A stretch of DNA of 64,000 nt from Shewanella eurypsychrophilus. Lineage in GTDB: Bacteria > Pseudomonadota > Gammaproteobacteria > Enterobacterales > Shewanellaceae. The notes under the pieces are model-generated. The model was not told the origin of the DNA, ran no database searches, and saw only the letters and a list, made by a program, of their open reading frames with translations. The DNA lies in NCBI RefSeq assembly GCF_007004545.3, contig NZ_CP045503.2:2636501-2700500 (forward strand), given 5' to 3'. Positions within the stretch are counted from its first letter, which is position 1. Every line of letters begins with the position of its first letter. The position numbers and the translations under genes were made by a program. This document shows, piece by piece, positions 29,354 through 37,611 of this stretch.

Positions 29354-30541
29354 ATGAAAAGTTTAAATGAACTAATTAATGAAATTAATGAATTAAAGTC
29401 TGAGCTTCATGAAAAAGATTTCCTTCTTACGTGGGAACAAACCCCCGAAGAGTTAGAGAAAGTACTAAAGACTGCTAAAGCACTTAAGACAATGCGTGAT
29501 GAGAATATCGCCACTAACGTTTTCAATAATGGCTTAGGTATCTCACTATTTAGAGATAATTCAACACGCACCCGTTTCTCATATGCATCTGCAATAAACA
29601 TGCTAGGTCTTGCTCAGCAAGACTTAGATGAAGGTAAGTCGCAAATTGCTCATGGTGAAACGGTTCGTGAAACCGCAAACATGATCTCTTTCTGTGCCGA
29701 TGCCATTGGTATTCGTGACGACATGTATTTAGGTGCAGGTAATGCCTATATGCGTGAAGTCGGTGCAGCACTCGATGACGGTGTTAAAGAGGGCGTATTG
29801 CCTCATAGACCTGCATTGATCAACTTACAGTGTGATATCGACCACCCAACACAATCAATGGCCGACCTTGCATGGCTAGAAGAGCACTTTGGCGATCTAA
29901 AAGCGCTTAAAGGCAAGAAGATTGCTATGACTTGGGCTTATTCGCCAAGTTACGGTAAGCCACTTTCAGTGCCTCAAGGCATCATTGGCCTAATGACTCG
30001 TTTTGGTATGGACGTCACGTTAGCTCATCCTGAAGGTTATGACCTAATCCCTGAAGTTGTTGAAGAAGCAAAGAAAAATGCTAAAGCATCAGGCGGTACC
30101 TTTACTCAGGTAGACACAATGGCAGAAGCATTTGAAGGTGCTGACATTGTTTATCCTAAGTCTTGGGCACCTTATCAGGTGATGGGCAAGCGTACTGAAC
30201 TACTGCGCGCTAACGACCAAGCAGGTCTTAAATCGCTTGAGCAAGAGTGTCTTGCACAAAATGCTAAGCATAAAGATTGGCATTGCACCGAAGAGATGAT
30301 GAAGAAGACTAAAGGTGGCGAAGCGCTTTATATGCATTGTCTGCCTGCAGATATCACCGGCGTCTCTTGTAAAGAAGGTGAAGTGGAAGAGTCAGTATTC
30401 GAAAAATACCGCATCGCCACATACAAAGAAGCAAGCTGGAAGCCATATATCATCGCTTCGATGATCCTAAACCGCAAATATCAAGAGCCAGGCAAGGTAT
30501 TAGCAGAATTAGTTGCTGATGCTAAGAAGCGTGTTAAGTAA
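29354..30541 (+). CDS. ygeW: knotted carbamoyltransferase YgeW
   Basis: A 395-residue member of the aspartate/ornithine carbamoyltransferase superfamily, close to E. coli YgeW (396). The carbamoyl-phosphate loop is FRDNSTRTRFSYASAI and a second active-site motif is YMHCLPADITG. The physiological carbamoyl acceptor of YgeW is not established; genetic work on gut bacteria links the yge genes to anaerobic purine (uric acid) catabolism. AGGAAAAGAA precedes the ATG, and the gene heads the cluster behind the sigma-54 promoter. Confidence 0.93.
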   Translation: MKSLNELINEINELKSELHEKDFLLTWEQTPEELEKVLKTAKALKTMRDENIATNVFNNGLGISLFRDNSTRTRFSYASAINMLGLAQQDLDEGKSQIAHGETVRETANMISFCADAIGIRDDMYLGAGNAYMREVGAALDDGVKEGVLPHRPALINLQCDIDHPTQSMADLAWLEEHFGDLKALKGKKIAMTWAYSPSYGKPLSVPQGIIGLMTRFGMDVTLAHPEGYDLIPEVVEEAKKNAKASGGTFTQVDTMAEAFEGADIVYPKSWAPYQVMGKRTELLRANDQAGLKSLEQECLAQNAKHKDWHCTEEMMKKTKGGEALYMHCLPADITGVSCKEGEVEESVFEKYRIATYKEASWKPYIIASMILNRKYQEPGKVLAELVADAKKRVK

Positions 30542-30616
30542 TTATTAGTTAATCAATTACTTAAAATCTGGGGCAGGGAGCCTGTCCCATCTTTGTTTTT
30601 CATTTATGAGGTATGC

Positions 30617-31825
30617 ATGTCTACATTCTCGTTGAATATGGAGATCGCTGATAACTGTCATTTTAATGGTCAACTCTCTCCTCTTTTTACCGTTGAAGAA
30701 GCGAAAAAAGCCTTGGCTTTTCACAGTGGCATAGAAGGCTATGAGCCAACACCACTTCGCTCTCTCGATTGTCTCGCTAAAGAGTTCGGTATAGGTAAAA
30801 TCTTAGTAAAAGATGAATCATATCGTTTCGGTTTAAACGCGTTCAAAATGCTCGGTGGCGCTTACGCTATCGCGCTACTACTTTGCGATAAATTCAAGCT
30901 TGATATCAATGCATTTGATTTCGACAAGCTAAAAAATGAAATTACCGAAAAGATGACCTTTGCGACAGCAACTGACGGCAACCACGGCCGAGGTGTGGCT
31001 TGGGCTGCACAAAAGCTTGGGCAAAATGCCGTTGTGTATATGCCAAAAGGCTCAGCTGCTGAGCGGGTCAACAATATTAAAGCGCTAGGCGCAGAGTGTA
31101 TCGTCACCGAGCTTAACTATGACGATACGGTACGTTTAGTCTTAAAAACAGCCAATGAAAATGGCTGGAAAGTGATTCAAGATACCGCTTGGGAAGGCTA
31201 TGAAGCTATTCCAACATGGATCTCCCAGGGCTATACAGCCATGGTGATTGAAGCGGTTAAACAGTTTGAAGACCATCAGGTAAAAGCCCCGACTCATGTG
31301 TTACTTCAAGCCGGTGTTGGCGCCCTTGCAAGTGGTGCTCTCGGTTACCTGACCAATGTCTACGGCGCGGAGAATCTGCACTCAATCATAGTAGAACCTG
31401 CCAAAGCCGACTGTATGTACCGTTCAAGCATCACTAAAAAGGGTGAGATCGTCAATGTCGATGGTGACTTAGATACCATCATGGCGGGACTTGCCTGTGG
31501 TGAGCCAACAACCATCGGCTGGCCTGTCATGCGTGATTGTACCACTCAATTTGCCTCAGTCGATGACGAAGTTGCCGCGCTAGGTATGCGTGTGCTTGGT
31601 AATCCATTAGGTAGCGATCCTCGCATCGTCTCAGGTGAATCAGGCGCAGTGGGCTTAGGCATGTTAGCTGCCATCCACTTCCATAAAGATAAAGATACCC
31701 TGATGAAGAAGGTCGGCCTAAATAAGGACTCTGTGGTGCTGTTGTTGAGCACTGAGGGTGATACCGATGCAGTGAATTATAGAGAAGTTGTTTGGGAAGG
31801 AAAATATCCAACAACGGCTAAATAA
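30617..31825 (+). CDS. ygeX: 2,3-diaminopropionate ammonia-lyase
   Basis: A 402-residue fold-type II PLP enzyme similar in length to E. coli YgeX (398). It converts 2,3-diaminopropionate to pyruvate and two ammonia, with 2-aminoacrylate as the released intermediate. The PLP lysine is in YRFGLNAFKMLGGAYA, followed by TDGNHGRGVAWAA and GVGALASGALG. ATG at 30617 is preferred to one 24 bp upstream because TGAGGT lies before it and the family N-terminus starts there. Confidence 0.93.
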   Translation: MSTFSLNMEIADNCHFNGQLSPLFTVEEAKKALAFHSGIEGYEPTPLRSLDCLAKEFGIGKILVKDESYRFGLNAFKMLGGAYAIALLLCDKFKLDINAFDFDKLKNEITEKMTFATATDGNHGRGVAWAAQKLGQNAVVYMPKGSAAERVNNIKALGAECIVTELNYDDTVRLVLKTANENGWKVIQDTAWEGYEAIPTWISQGYTAMVIEAVKQFEDHQVKAPTHVLLQAGVGALASGALGYLTNVYGAENLHSIIVEPAKADCMYRSSITKKGEIVNVDGDLDTIMAGLACGEPTTIGWPVMRDCTTQFASVDDEVAALGMRVLGNPLGSDPRIVSGESGAVGLGMLAAIHFHKDKDTLMKKVGLNKDSVVLLLSTEGDTDAVNYREVVWEGKYPTTAK

Positions 31826-31926
31826 CCCAATGTGAACTCCTAAACCATCCTGTCTCAATCCCCAGGTTTAGGAAATTCACACATTACATTTCCAGTGGCT
31901 AACAAGCTGCTACCAAGGAGAAAATT

Positions 31927-33138
31927 ATGTCTATTCCATTCAATGAAGTATTAGCAAAAGCAGAAGAATACAAAGCAGATATGACGAAGTTTCTGCGAGA
32001 TATGATAGCGATTCCAAGTGAAAGTTGTGACGAAGAAAAAGTGGTTTTACGCATTAAAGAAGAGATGCTAAAAGTGGGTTTCGACAAGGTTGAAATCGAT
32101 CCAATGGGCAACGTTTTAGGCTACATCGGCCATGGTCCACACCTAATTGCGATGGATGCGCATATCGATACCGTGGGTGTCGGTAACATGGATAACTGGG
32201 ATTTTGATCCGTACACAGGTATGGAAGATGACGAGATCATCGGTGGTCGTGGTGCATCCGATCAAGAAGGCGGCATGGCTTCTATGGTTTATGCGGGCAA
32301 GATCATCAAGGACCTAGGCCTTGAAGATGAGTACACGCTACTGGTTACCGGTACCGTACAGGAAGAAGATTGTGACGGTCTTTGCTGGCAGTACATTATT
32401 GAGCAGAGCAACATTCGTCCAGAGTTTGTGGTTTCGACTGAGCCGACTGATTGTCAGATTTACCGTGGTCAGCGTGGCCGTATGGAGATCCGTATCGACG
32501 TTCCAGGGATCAGCTGTCATGGCTCAGCGCCAGAGCGTGGTGATAACGCCATCTTCAAGATGGGTCACATCTTAGGTGAAGTAGAAGCCTTGGCTCAAAA
32601 CTTAGGCGATGATGATTTCCTCGGTAAAGGCACATTGACAGTATCTGAAATTTTCTTCACTTCACCAAGTCGCTGTGCTGTCGCTGATAGCTGCGCCGTA
32701 TCAATCGATCGTCGTCTTACTTGGGGCGAAACGTGGGAAGGCGCACTAGAAGAAATTCGCGCACTACCTGCAGTACAAGAAGCGAAAGGTGTTGTCTCTA
32801 TGTACGAGTACGACCGCCCAGCTTACACAGGTCTTGTTTACCCAACTGAGTGTTACTTCCCAACGTGGAAAATTGACAGCGAGCATGTTGCCACTAAGAC
32901 ACTAGAAGCCTCTTACGAGCTGTTATTTGACAAGAAGCCTATCGTAGATAAGTGGACCTTCTCTACCAATGGCGTTTCTATCATGGGTCGTCACGGTATC
33001 CCAGTGATCGGTTTCGGTCCAGGTAAAGAGCCTGAAGCTCATGCACCAAACGAGAAGACATGGAAAGATCATCTTGTGACCTGTGCTGCTATGTACGCTG
33101 TGATCCCACAGATGTACCTGTCTCAGCTTAAGAAGTAG
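31927..33138 (+). CDS. ygeY: YgeY, M20 family metallopeptidase
   Basis: A 403-residue M20 zinc hydrolase, the same length as E. coli YgeY. Metal ligands appear in [24 protein letters not shown] and [10 protein letters not shown]; a dimerisation domain sits near residues 180-290. Related enzymes cleave amide bonds of acyl- or carbamoyl-amino acids. In the proposed catabolic route it would act on an open-chain intermediate; the substrate is not fixed by sequence. AAGGAG precedes the ATG. Confidence 0.92.
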   Translation: MSIPFNEVLAKAEEYKADMTKFLRDMIAIPSESCDEEKVVLRIKEEMLKVGFDKVEIDPMGNVLGYIGHGPHLIAMDAHIDTVGVGNMDNWDFDPYTGMEDDEIIGGRGASDQEGGMASMVYAGKIIKDLGLEDEYTLLVTGTVQEEDCDGLCWQYIIEQSNIRPEFVVSTEPTDCQIYRGQRGRMEIRIDVPGISCHGSAPERGDNAIFKMGHILGEVEALAQNLGDDDFLGKGTLTVSEIFFTSPSRCAVADSCAVSIDRRLTWGETWEGALEEIRALPAVQEAKGVVSMYEYDRPAYTGLVYPTECYFPTWKIDSEHVATKTLEASYELLFDKKPIVDKWTFSTNGVSIMGRHGIPVIGFGPGKEPEAHAPNEKTWKDHLVTCAAMYAVIPQMYLSQLKK

Positions 33139-33144
33139 AAAGAC

Positions 33145-33184
33145 ACACCTTAAGGGGTGCTCCCACACCTTAAGGGGTGCTCCC
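33145..33184. repeat. 20-bp direct repeat, two copies
   Basis: ACACCTTAAGGGGTGCTCCC occurs twice in tandem just after ygeY. A third, inverted copy of its core follows and produces a hairpin. Confidence 0.9.
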
Positions 33185-33197
33185 ACCCCTTAAGGTG
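33166..33197 (+). terminator. 14-bp perfect hairpin between ygeY and hyuA
   Basis: CACCTTAAGGGGTG and CACCCCTTAAGGTG pair perfectly around a CTCC loop. About 20 bases later come tracts of 10, 8 and 7 T residues separated by ACC (33217-33247). It could be an intra-operon attenuator or an RNA-processing or stability element; a classic terminator would have the T-run directly at the stem. Confidence 0.5.
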
Positions 33198-33312
33198 ATT
33201 TACATATGTTATGACATTTTTTTTTTACCTTTTTTTTACCTTTTTTTCTGTAATCACATTTTTATTTTTCAATAATCGCGGTGTAGTGAACGCCAATCCC
33301 AGGAGCAATAAG

Positions 33313-34716
33313 ATGACCACCAAAGCCACATTGATCATCAATGGAACCTTAGTTGATGCCCATCAGCAGGTAAATAAACAGCTGCTGATGCTTGATGGCA
33401 AGATTGCCCAAATCGCCGATAAAATAACCCAATACCCAAGTGGTACTCAGATCATTGATGCCAAGGGCATGCATGTGATGCCTGGCGGTATCGATGTGCA
33501 TACCCACTTCAACATAGATGTAGGCATTAGCCGCAGTTGTGATGATTTCTATACTGGCACGCGTTCGGCTGCATGTGGTGGCACCACCACTATCATCGAC
33601 CATATGGGCTTCGGTCCCCGAGGATGCAGCTTAGGTCATCAACTTGAGGTGTACAAAGAGTATGCCAAAGACAGAGCCGTAATCGATTATAGCTTTCATG
33701 GTGTGATTCAGCATGTTGACGATCAGGTACTTGAGGATATGCAGGCCATGGTCGAGCAAGAGGGGATAAGCAGCTTTAAACTCTACCTCACTTATGGCTA
33801 TAAACTTGATGATGACAGCGCGCTTAAAGCATTAACGCGCTTAAACGAGCTTAATGCGCTCACAGCCGTTCACCCTGAAAATGATGCGGCAATTGCCCAG
33901 AGGCGCGCCAAGTTAATAAAGGAAGGTAAAACGGCGCCAAAGTACCACGGCGTGAGTCGACCACTGGAGTGCGAAGCCGAAGCGATTGCGCGCATGATCA
34001 ACCTAGCAAGCTTGGCGGGAGATGCGCCCCTGTATATTGTGCATCTTTCTAACGGCTTAGGCCTTGATTACATCCGCTTAGCAAAGAACAACAAGCAAGC
34101 CGTTTGGTCAGAGACTTGCCCACAATACATGCTACTTGACGACAGTCTTTATAACGACATTGACGCCGTAAAATATGTGATGAGTCCACCACTTAGACCA
34201 CAAGCGGAATTAGAGAAGCTGTGGCAGGGTGTGATAGATGGCAGCATAGATACCATAGCGACCGATCATTGCTCATTTACCTATGCCGACCAGAAGCAAG
34301 CCGGCGTTACCGATTTTACCAAGTGCCCGAATGGCATGCCAGGCGTTGAAACGCGCATGCCCCTCATGTTCAGTGAAGGGGTGAGTAAGGGCCGTATCTC
34401 GCCAGAAAAATTTGTTGAACTAACCAGCTTTAAACCCGCAAAACTTTTTGGCCTTTATCCACAAAAAGGCTGTCTTTTGGAAGGTTCTGACGCGGATATC
34501 GTGATATTCGATCCAGAACAACAGGTCACTATCAGTCATTCGATGCTACACGACAATACTGACTATACCCCATTTGAAAACTACCCATTAACAGGATGGC
34601 CTGTCATGACCTTTAGTCGTGGCAAGCTTGTGGCGCGTAATGGTGAGTTTCTTGGGACTGCAGGCGCTGGACAGTTCTTGCGCCGTAAGCAATTCGATAA
34701 AAACCGACTCAAATAA
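33313..34716 (+). CDS. hyuA: HyuA, hydantoinase/dihydropyrimidinase family
   Basis: A 467-residue cyclic amidohydrolase like E. coli HyuA (461). Metal-binding motifs are GGIDVHTHFN, the carbamylated-lysine segment SSFKLYLTYG, TAVHPEND, YIVHLSNG and ATDHCSF. It would open a hydantoin- or dihydropyrimidine-like ring. The frame extends upstream through T-tracts, but ATG at 33313 has AGGAG eight bases before it and gives the family N-terminus (ATLIINGTLVDA). Confidence 0.93.
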   Translation: MTTKATLIINGTLVDAHQQVNKQLLMLDGKIAQIADKITQYPSGTQIIDAKGMHVMPGGIDVHTHFNIDVGISRSCDDFYTGTRSAACGGTTTIIDHMGFGPRGCSLGHQLEVYKEYAKDRAVIDYSFHGVIQHVDDQVLEDMQAMVEQEGISSFKLYLTYGYKLDDDSALKALTRLNELNALTAVHPENDAAIAQRRAKLIKEGKTAPKYHGVSRPLECEAEAIARMINLASLAGDAPLYIVHLSNGLGLDYIRLAKNNKQAVWSETCPQYMLLDDSLYNDIDAVKYVMSPPLRPQAELEKLWQGVIDGSIDTIATDHCSFTYADQKQAGVTDFTKCPNGMPGVETRMPLMFSEGVSKGRISPEKFVELTSFKPAKLFGLYPQKGCLLEGSDADIVIFDPEQQVTISHSMLHDNTDYTPFENYPLTGWPVMTFSRGKLVARNGEFLGTAGAGQFLRRKQFDKNRLK

Positions 34717-34832
34717 GAGCAGTTAAATTATCAGTACTTAAACCCATATAGAAGATGCCATTGCTTAGCAAAATTTCACATTGGAACTTGTCTTAGCTTA
34801 GTGCAAGTGATGGCCATTATTAAGGAATTCAA

Positions 34833-35735
34833 ATGAAACCAATCGCAGTTGTAGCCCTAGGTGGAAACGCATTATTACGTCGTGGAGATGCACCCACTTT
34901 TGAAAATCAGTTAGCCAATATAAAAATTGCCGCCGTGGCCATTGCAGAGATTGCAAAAGAGTACCGCGTAGCCGTAGTACACGGTAATGGTCCACAAGTT
35001 GGCCTACTTGCCCTACAGAACTTGGCCTATAAAGAAGTCGCTCCTTACCCACTCGATGTACTGGGTGCTGAAAGTGAAGGCATGATCGGTTATATGCTAG
35101 CGCAAGAGATCCAGAACGTAATGCCAGATCGTGAAGTGACCACACTGTTAACCCGTATTGAAGTGGATCCTAATGACAAGAGCATGCTCGATCCAACTAA
35201 ATTTGTTGGTGCTGTATATAACGAAGAAGAAGCGGGTGTGTTAGCCGAAGCGAATAACTGGATCATGAAGCGTGATGGTGATTTTGTACGTCGTGTCGTC
35301 CCTTCACCAAAACCTATGAATATTATAGATAAGCATGCCATCGATATCTTGCTTGCAGCCGAAGAAATTGTCATTTGCTGTGGCGGTGGCGGTATCCCAG
35401 TATGTAAGACTGACCATGGATACAAGGGCGTTGAGGGGGTTATCGACAAAGACCTTTCAGCAACCTTGCTTGCAAAACAATTGAACGCAGACAAGCTACT
35501 GATCTTAACGGATGCCGATGCTGTCTATTTAGACTGGGGCACAGATGACCAACGTGCGCTGCGCACCGCAACACCAGCAGAGCTCAGCAAGTATGACTTC
35601 CCAGCGGGTTCCATGGGGCCAAAAGTTGAGGCCGTCAGTGATTTTGCTAGCTTTGGTGGTAAAGCCTATATCGGGGCGCTAGAGCATGGCCTTGAAGTAT
35701 TAGCTGAGCGTTCTGGTACCTGTATCGCAATTTAA
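34833..35735 (+). CDS. yqeA: carbamate kinase YqeA
   Basis: A 300-residue carbamate kinase (E. coli YqeA is 310). Motifs: ALGGNALLRRG, VVHGNGPQVGLLALQN, ICCGGGGIPV and LLILTDADAVYLDWG. It makes ATP from carbamoyl phosphate and ADP, so with YgeW it gives the cluster a substrate-level phosphorylation step. AAGGAAT precedes the ATG. Confidence 0.94.
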   Translation: MKPIAVVALGGNALLRRGDAPTFENQLANIKIAAVAIAEIAKEYRVAVVHGNGPQVGLLALQNLAYKEVAPYPLDVLGAESEGMIGYMLAQEIQNVMPDREVTTLLTRIEVDPNDKSMLDPTKFVGAVYNEEEAGVLAEANNWIMKRDGDFVRRVVPSPKPMNIIDKHAIDILLAAEEIVICCGGGGIPVCKTDHGYKGVEGVIDKDLSATLLAKQLNADKLLILTDADAVYLDWGTDDQRALRTATPAELSKYDFPAGSMGPKVEAVSDFASFGGKAYIGALEHGLEVLAERSGTCIAI

Positions 35736-35876
35736 CATCCAGCGAGACTGATCTGGATAATTAATTAAGAAAAGGTGACTCACTGGACATGAAACAGTGT
35801 TGAGCACCTAAATCAAATGCGCTCACGCATCTTCCTGCTTAGGCGCATTATGTGATCCATATTAAGGCAGTAAAAT

Positions 35877-37508
35877 ATGAGACATATTTCGAAGGACATG
35901 ACGTCACCCCCTGATCTGAAAGTAAAAAAAGGATCGGGCGCGGTGCGCACTAAGTTTCCCATCTACAGTAACTCTCTCCCGCCATGTAATCATGCCTGTC
36001 CTACAGGCAGCAACATTCAGCAATGGTTGAGCCTGGCACAAGAGGAGCGTTTTGAAGAAGCATTTCAAGCGCTGATCCTCAATAATCCTATGCCAGGTAT
36101 TCATGGACGCGTCTGTTATCACCCCTGTGAAAGTGCCTGTAATCGCGCCGATGTTGATGATGCCGTCAGTGTTCACGCCGTAGAAAGATTTTTAGGTGAT
36201 GAAGCCATTAAGCAAAACTGGCCAGTACGTTTTGAGGCTAAGTCTTCTGGTAAGCGTATTTTGATTATTGGTGCAGGCCCAAGTGGCTTAGCGACAGCTT
36301 ATCATCTTAAGCGTCAAGGCCATGACGTTGAGATCCGTGATAGTGCACCTATGGCCGGTGGCATGATGCATTTTGGGATCCCAGCCTATCGTTTGCCACG
36401 TGATGTGCTCGGCAGTGAGATAAAACGTATCGAAGATATGGGCATTAAAATAGTGCTCAATCATAAAGTCGAAGATATCTTGGCTGAAAAAGTCAGTGGT
36501 CAGTTTGATGCCGTGTTTTTAGCCATTGGTGCCCATATTGGCCGTGGCGTTGAAATTCCCAATGCCGATCCAGAAAAGGTCACCGATGCGGTGTCTTATC
36601 TGCGTGATGTTGAACTAGGAAATGCCCCCAAGTTAGGCAAAACCGTTGCCGTCTACGGCGGCGGAAATACCGCGATGGATGCGGCACGTACAGCGAAACG
36701 CTTCGGTGCTAACGTCAAAGTTATCTATCGCCGTGACAGAGCCAATATGCCAGCCCATGATTTCGAATGTGTCGAAGCCATGGAAGAGGGCATAGAGTTT
36801 CATTGGCAACGTACGATTAATCAGATCGATGGCAACACCTTCACCCTTGAAAAAATGGCGATTAACCAAGAGGGTAAGCCTCAGCCAACCGGTGAATATG
36901 AAACCTTAGAAGCGGATTCACTCATTCTGGCATTAGGCCAAAACATCGATACTAAGCTCACTAAAGCGATCCCTGATGTTGAACATAAATGGGATGGCAG
37001 TGTTGTCGTTAATGACAACATGATGACAGGGTACAAGGGGGTGTTCGCTGGTGGCGACATGGTGCCTTGCGATCGAACCGTTACCATCGCAGTGGGCCAT
37101 GGTAAGAAGGCCGCAGCCAATATCGATGCATTCTTAAAAGGTCGTATCTTCACTAAGGTCGATAAACAGCCACTGATCAAGTTCGATAAGCTGCACCTCT
37201 GGTATAAAACCGATGCCGAACAAAGCGAACAACCTGAAGTAGAAGCCAAAGTGCGAACCCAAAGTTTCAATGAAGTGGTGGGTGGTTTAACTGAGCAAGA
37301 AGCCCTATTTGAAGCCCAGCGCTGCTATTCATGCGGTAACTGCTTCGAGTGTAATGGCTGTTTTGGCGCGTGTCCTCATGGCGCAATTACCCGCTTAGGC
37401 AAAGGCAAGGGTTATAAGATCGACTATGACAAATGTACTGGTTGCGAAGCGTGTTATTCACAGTGTCCGTGTCATGCAATAGAGATGGTAGAAGCCGAGC
37501 AGGCATAG
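35877..37508 (+). CDS. GltD-like FAD/NAD(P) oxidoreductase with C-terminal ferredoxin domain
   Basis: A 543-residue electron-transfer flavoprotein. The N-terminus has the glutamate-synthase-beta Fe-S motif (CNHACPTGSNIQQ ... CYHPCESACNR), then an FAD fold (IIGAGPSGLATAYHLKRQGH), an NAD(P) fold (VAVYGGGNTAMDAARTAKRFG) and a C-terminal 2[4Fe-4S] domain (CYSCGNCFECNGCFGACPHGA, then CTGCEACYSQCPCHA). It resembles the reductase halves of AegA/YgfT. Lying before PFOR, it probably moves electrons between ferredoxin and NAD(P)H. Confidence 0.88.
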   Translation: MRHISKDMTSPPDLKVKKGSGAVRTKFPIYSNSLPPCNHACPTGSNIQQWLSLAQEERFEEAFQALILNNPMPGIHGRVCYHPCESACNRADVDDAVSVHAVERFLGDEAIKQNWPVRFEAKSSGKRILIIGAGPSGLATAYHLKRQGHDVEIRDSAPMAGGMMHFGIPAYRLPRDVLGSEIKRIEDMGIKIVLNHKVEDILAEKVSGQFDAVFLAIGAHIGRGVEIPNADPEKVTDAVSYLRDVELGNAPKLGKTVAVYGGGNTAMDAARTAKRFGANVKVIYRRDRANMPAHDFECVEAMEEGIEFHWQRTINQIDGNTFTLEKMAINQEGKPQPTGEYETLEADSLILALGQNIDTKLTKAIPDVEHKWDGSVVVNDNMMTGYKGVFAGGDMVPCDRTVTIAVGHGKKAAANIDAFLKGRIFTKVDKQPLIKFDKLHLWYKTDAEQSEQPEVEAKVRTQSFNEVVGGLTEQEALFEAQRCYSCGNCFECNGCFGACPHGAITRLGKGKGYKIDYDKCTGCEACYSQCPCHAIEMVEAEQA

Positions 37509-37606
37509 GAGTCAATATGTTAAAAATTCAAATGATTAGCATTGGCCACTTACTAATGCCCATGTCTCAAACCATAGAAATGGTAGAAGCCGAGCAGGCA
37601 TAGGAG
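37479..37606. repeat. 33-bp direct repeat of the oxidoreductase gene end
   Basis: The 33 bp covering the last codons, stop and ribosome site (37479-37511) recur at 37574-37606 with one mismatch, separated by 62 bp. The second copy supplies the ribosome site of the PFOR gene. Confidence 0.9.
37517..37603 (+). CDS. possible 28-residue ORF between oxidoreductase and PFOR genes
   Basis: ATG at 37517 with GGAG eight bases upstream opens 28 codons that end with the same EMVEAEQA tail as the upstream oxidoreductase, because the 3' end is duplicated. It may be a leader peptide or just duplication debris. No similarity beyond the duplicated tail is recognised. Confidence 0.3.
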   Translation: MLKIQMISIGHLLMPMSQTIEMVEAEQA

Positions 37607-37611
37607 CAGAT

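Noticed and set aside
33211..33312. An upstream ATG for hyuA giving 34 extra residues
   Set aside because: The extra part is encoded by T-tracts (poly-Phe/Leu), and the ATG at 33313 has a strong AGGAG.
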